64,000 nt of DNA. Origin: Alphaproteobacteria bacterium (lineage in GTDB: Bacteria > Pseudomonadota > Alphaproteobacteria > Pelagibacterales > Pelagibacteraceae). Of the stretch, positions 63,372 through 64,000 are shown in pieces (positions within the stretch are counted from its first letter, which is position 1; each line of letters begins with the position of its first letter). The stretch lies in the NCBI GenBank assembly GCA_016870175.1, contig VGCG01000003.1, positions 23,885 to 87,884 of the forward strand, read 5' to 3'. A program made the translations under genes and the position numbers. The notes under the pieces are model-generated. The model was not told the origin of the DNA, made no database searches, and saw nothing but the letters and a program-made list of their open reading frames with translations.

Positions 63372-64000
<629 letters not shown>

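Overview
The window looks like a chromosomal segment of a SAR11-type (Pelagibacterales) marine alphaproteobacterium. This is inferred from the very AT-rich sequence, gaps of only a few bases between most genes, many overlapping starts and stops, and the gene content: several EamA/DMT permeases, high-affinity ABC uptake systems with periplasmic binding proteins, flavoenzymes for small nitrogen compounds, and a formate dehydrogenase of the soluble NAD type. No tRNA, rRNA, CRISPR array, insertion sequence, prophage or restriction system is visible. The left edge cuts an unidentified + strand gene and the right edge cuts ilvC.

Layout: (1) 0.4-8 kb: a photolyase-like FAD protein whose two domains appear in reversed order, then a minus-strand run mobA, moeA, DMT permease, creatinase, glycine-amidinotransferase-like enzyme and MOSC protein. 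(2) 8-15 kb, plus strand: an IscU-like scaffold, fdhD, a NuoE/NuoF-type formate dehydrogenase beta subunit and the molybdenum catalytic subunit, followed by SelO. Together with moeA/mobA this is a compact formate oxidation cassette. (3) 15-21 kb: FAD oxidoreductase, TspO, SDR, and a lipid-modification set (flavin oxidoreductase, DUF1365, cyclopropane synthase family, DUF3833). (4) 21-30 kb: DMT permease, 5-oxoprolinase PxpBC/PxpA, TPR protein, an aldehyde dehydrogenase plus agmatinase-family hydrolase operon, a metallopeptidase-like protein, cyclophilin and a 2-hydroxyacid dehydrogenase. (5) 30-34.6 kb: a Pot-type ABC importer with a strong terminator between the binding protein and permease genes. 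(6) 34.7-39.8 kb: three DMT permeases, class II aldolase, MazG-like and RlmJ. (7) 40-52 kb: two convergent blocks that appear to be one catabolic locus. The plus strand carries a structured leader, luciferase-like monooxygenase, DUF1185, alpha/beta hydrolase, aldehyde dehydrogenase and a Liv-type binding protein. The minus strand carries azlCD, glutarate hydroxylase glaH, a ProC-like reductase and livGFHM. (8) 52-56 kb: DUF2805, glutaredoxin, MsrB and a DadA-like/DMT/2-hydroxyacid dehydrogenase operon. (9) 56-64 kb: cell shape genes rodA, mrdA, mreDCB placed directly behind leuA and ilvC.

The strongest leads are: creatinase next to an arginine:glycine amidinotransferase homologue with no methyltransferase between them; the 40-52 kb locus, which could feed a cyclic or amide compound into glutarate and 2-hydroxyglutarate; two candidate structured RNAs (about 39969-40043 and 52154-52198); the reversed-domain photolyase; and an intrinsic terminator whose U-tract touches the start codon of an ABC permease. 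Assignments rest on reading motifs and remembered family sequences; no database search was run.
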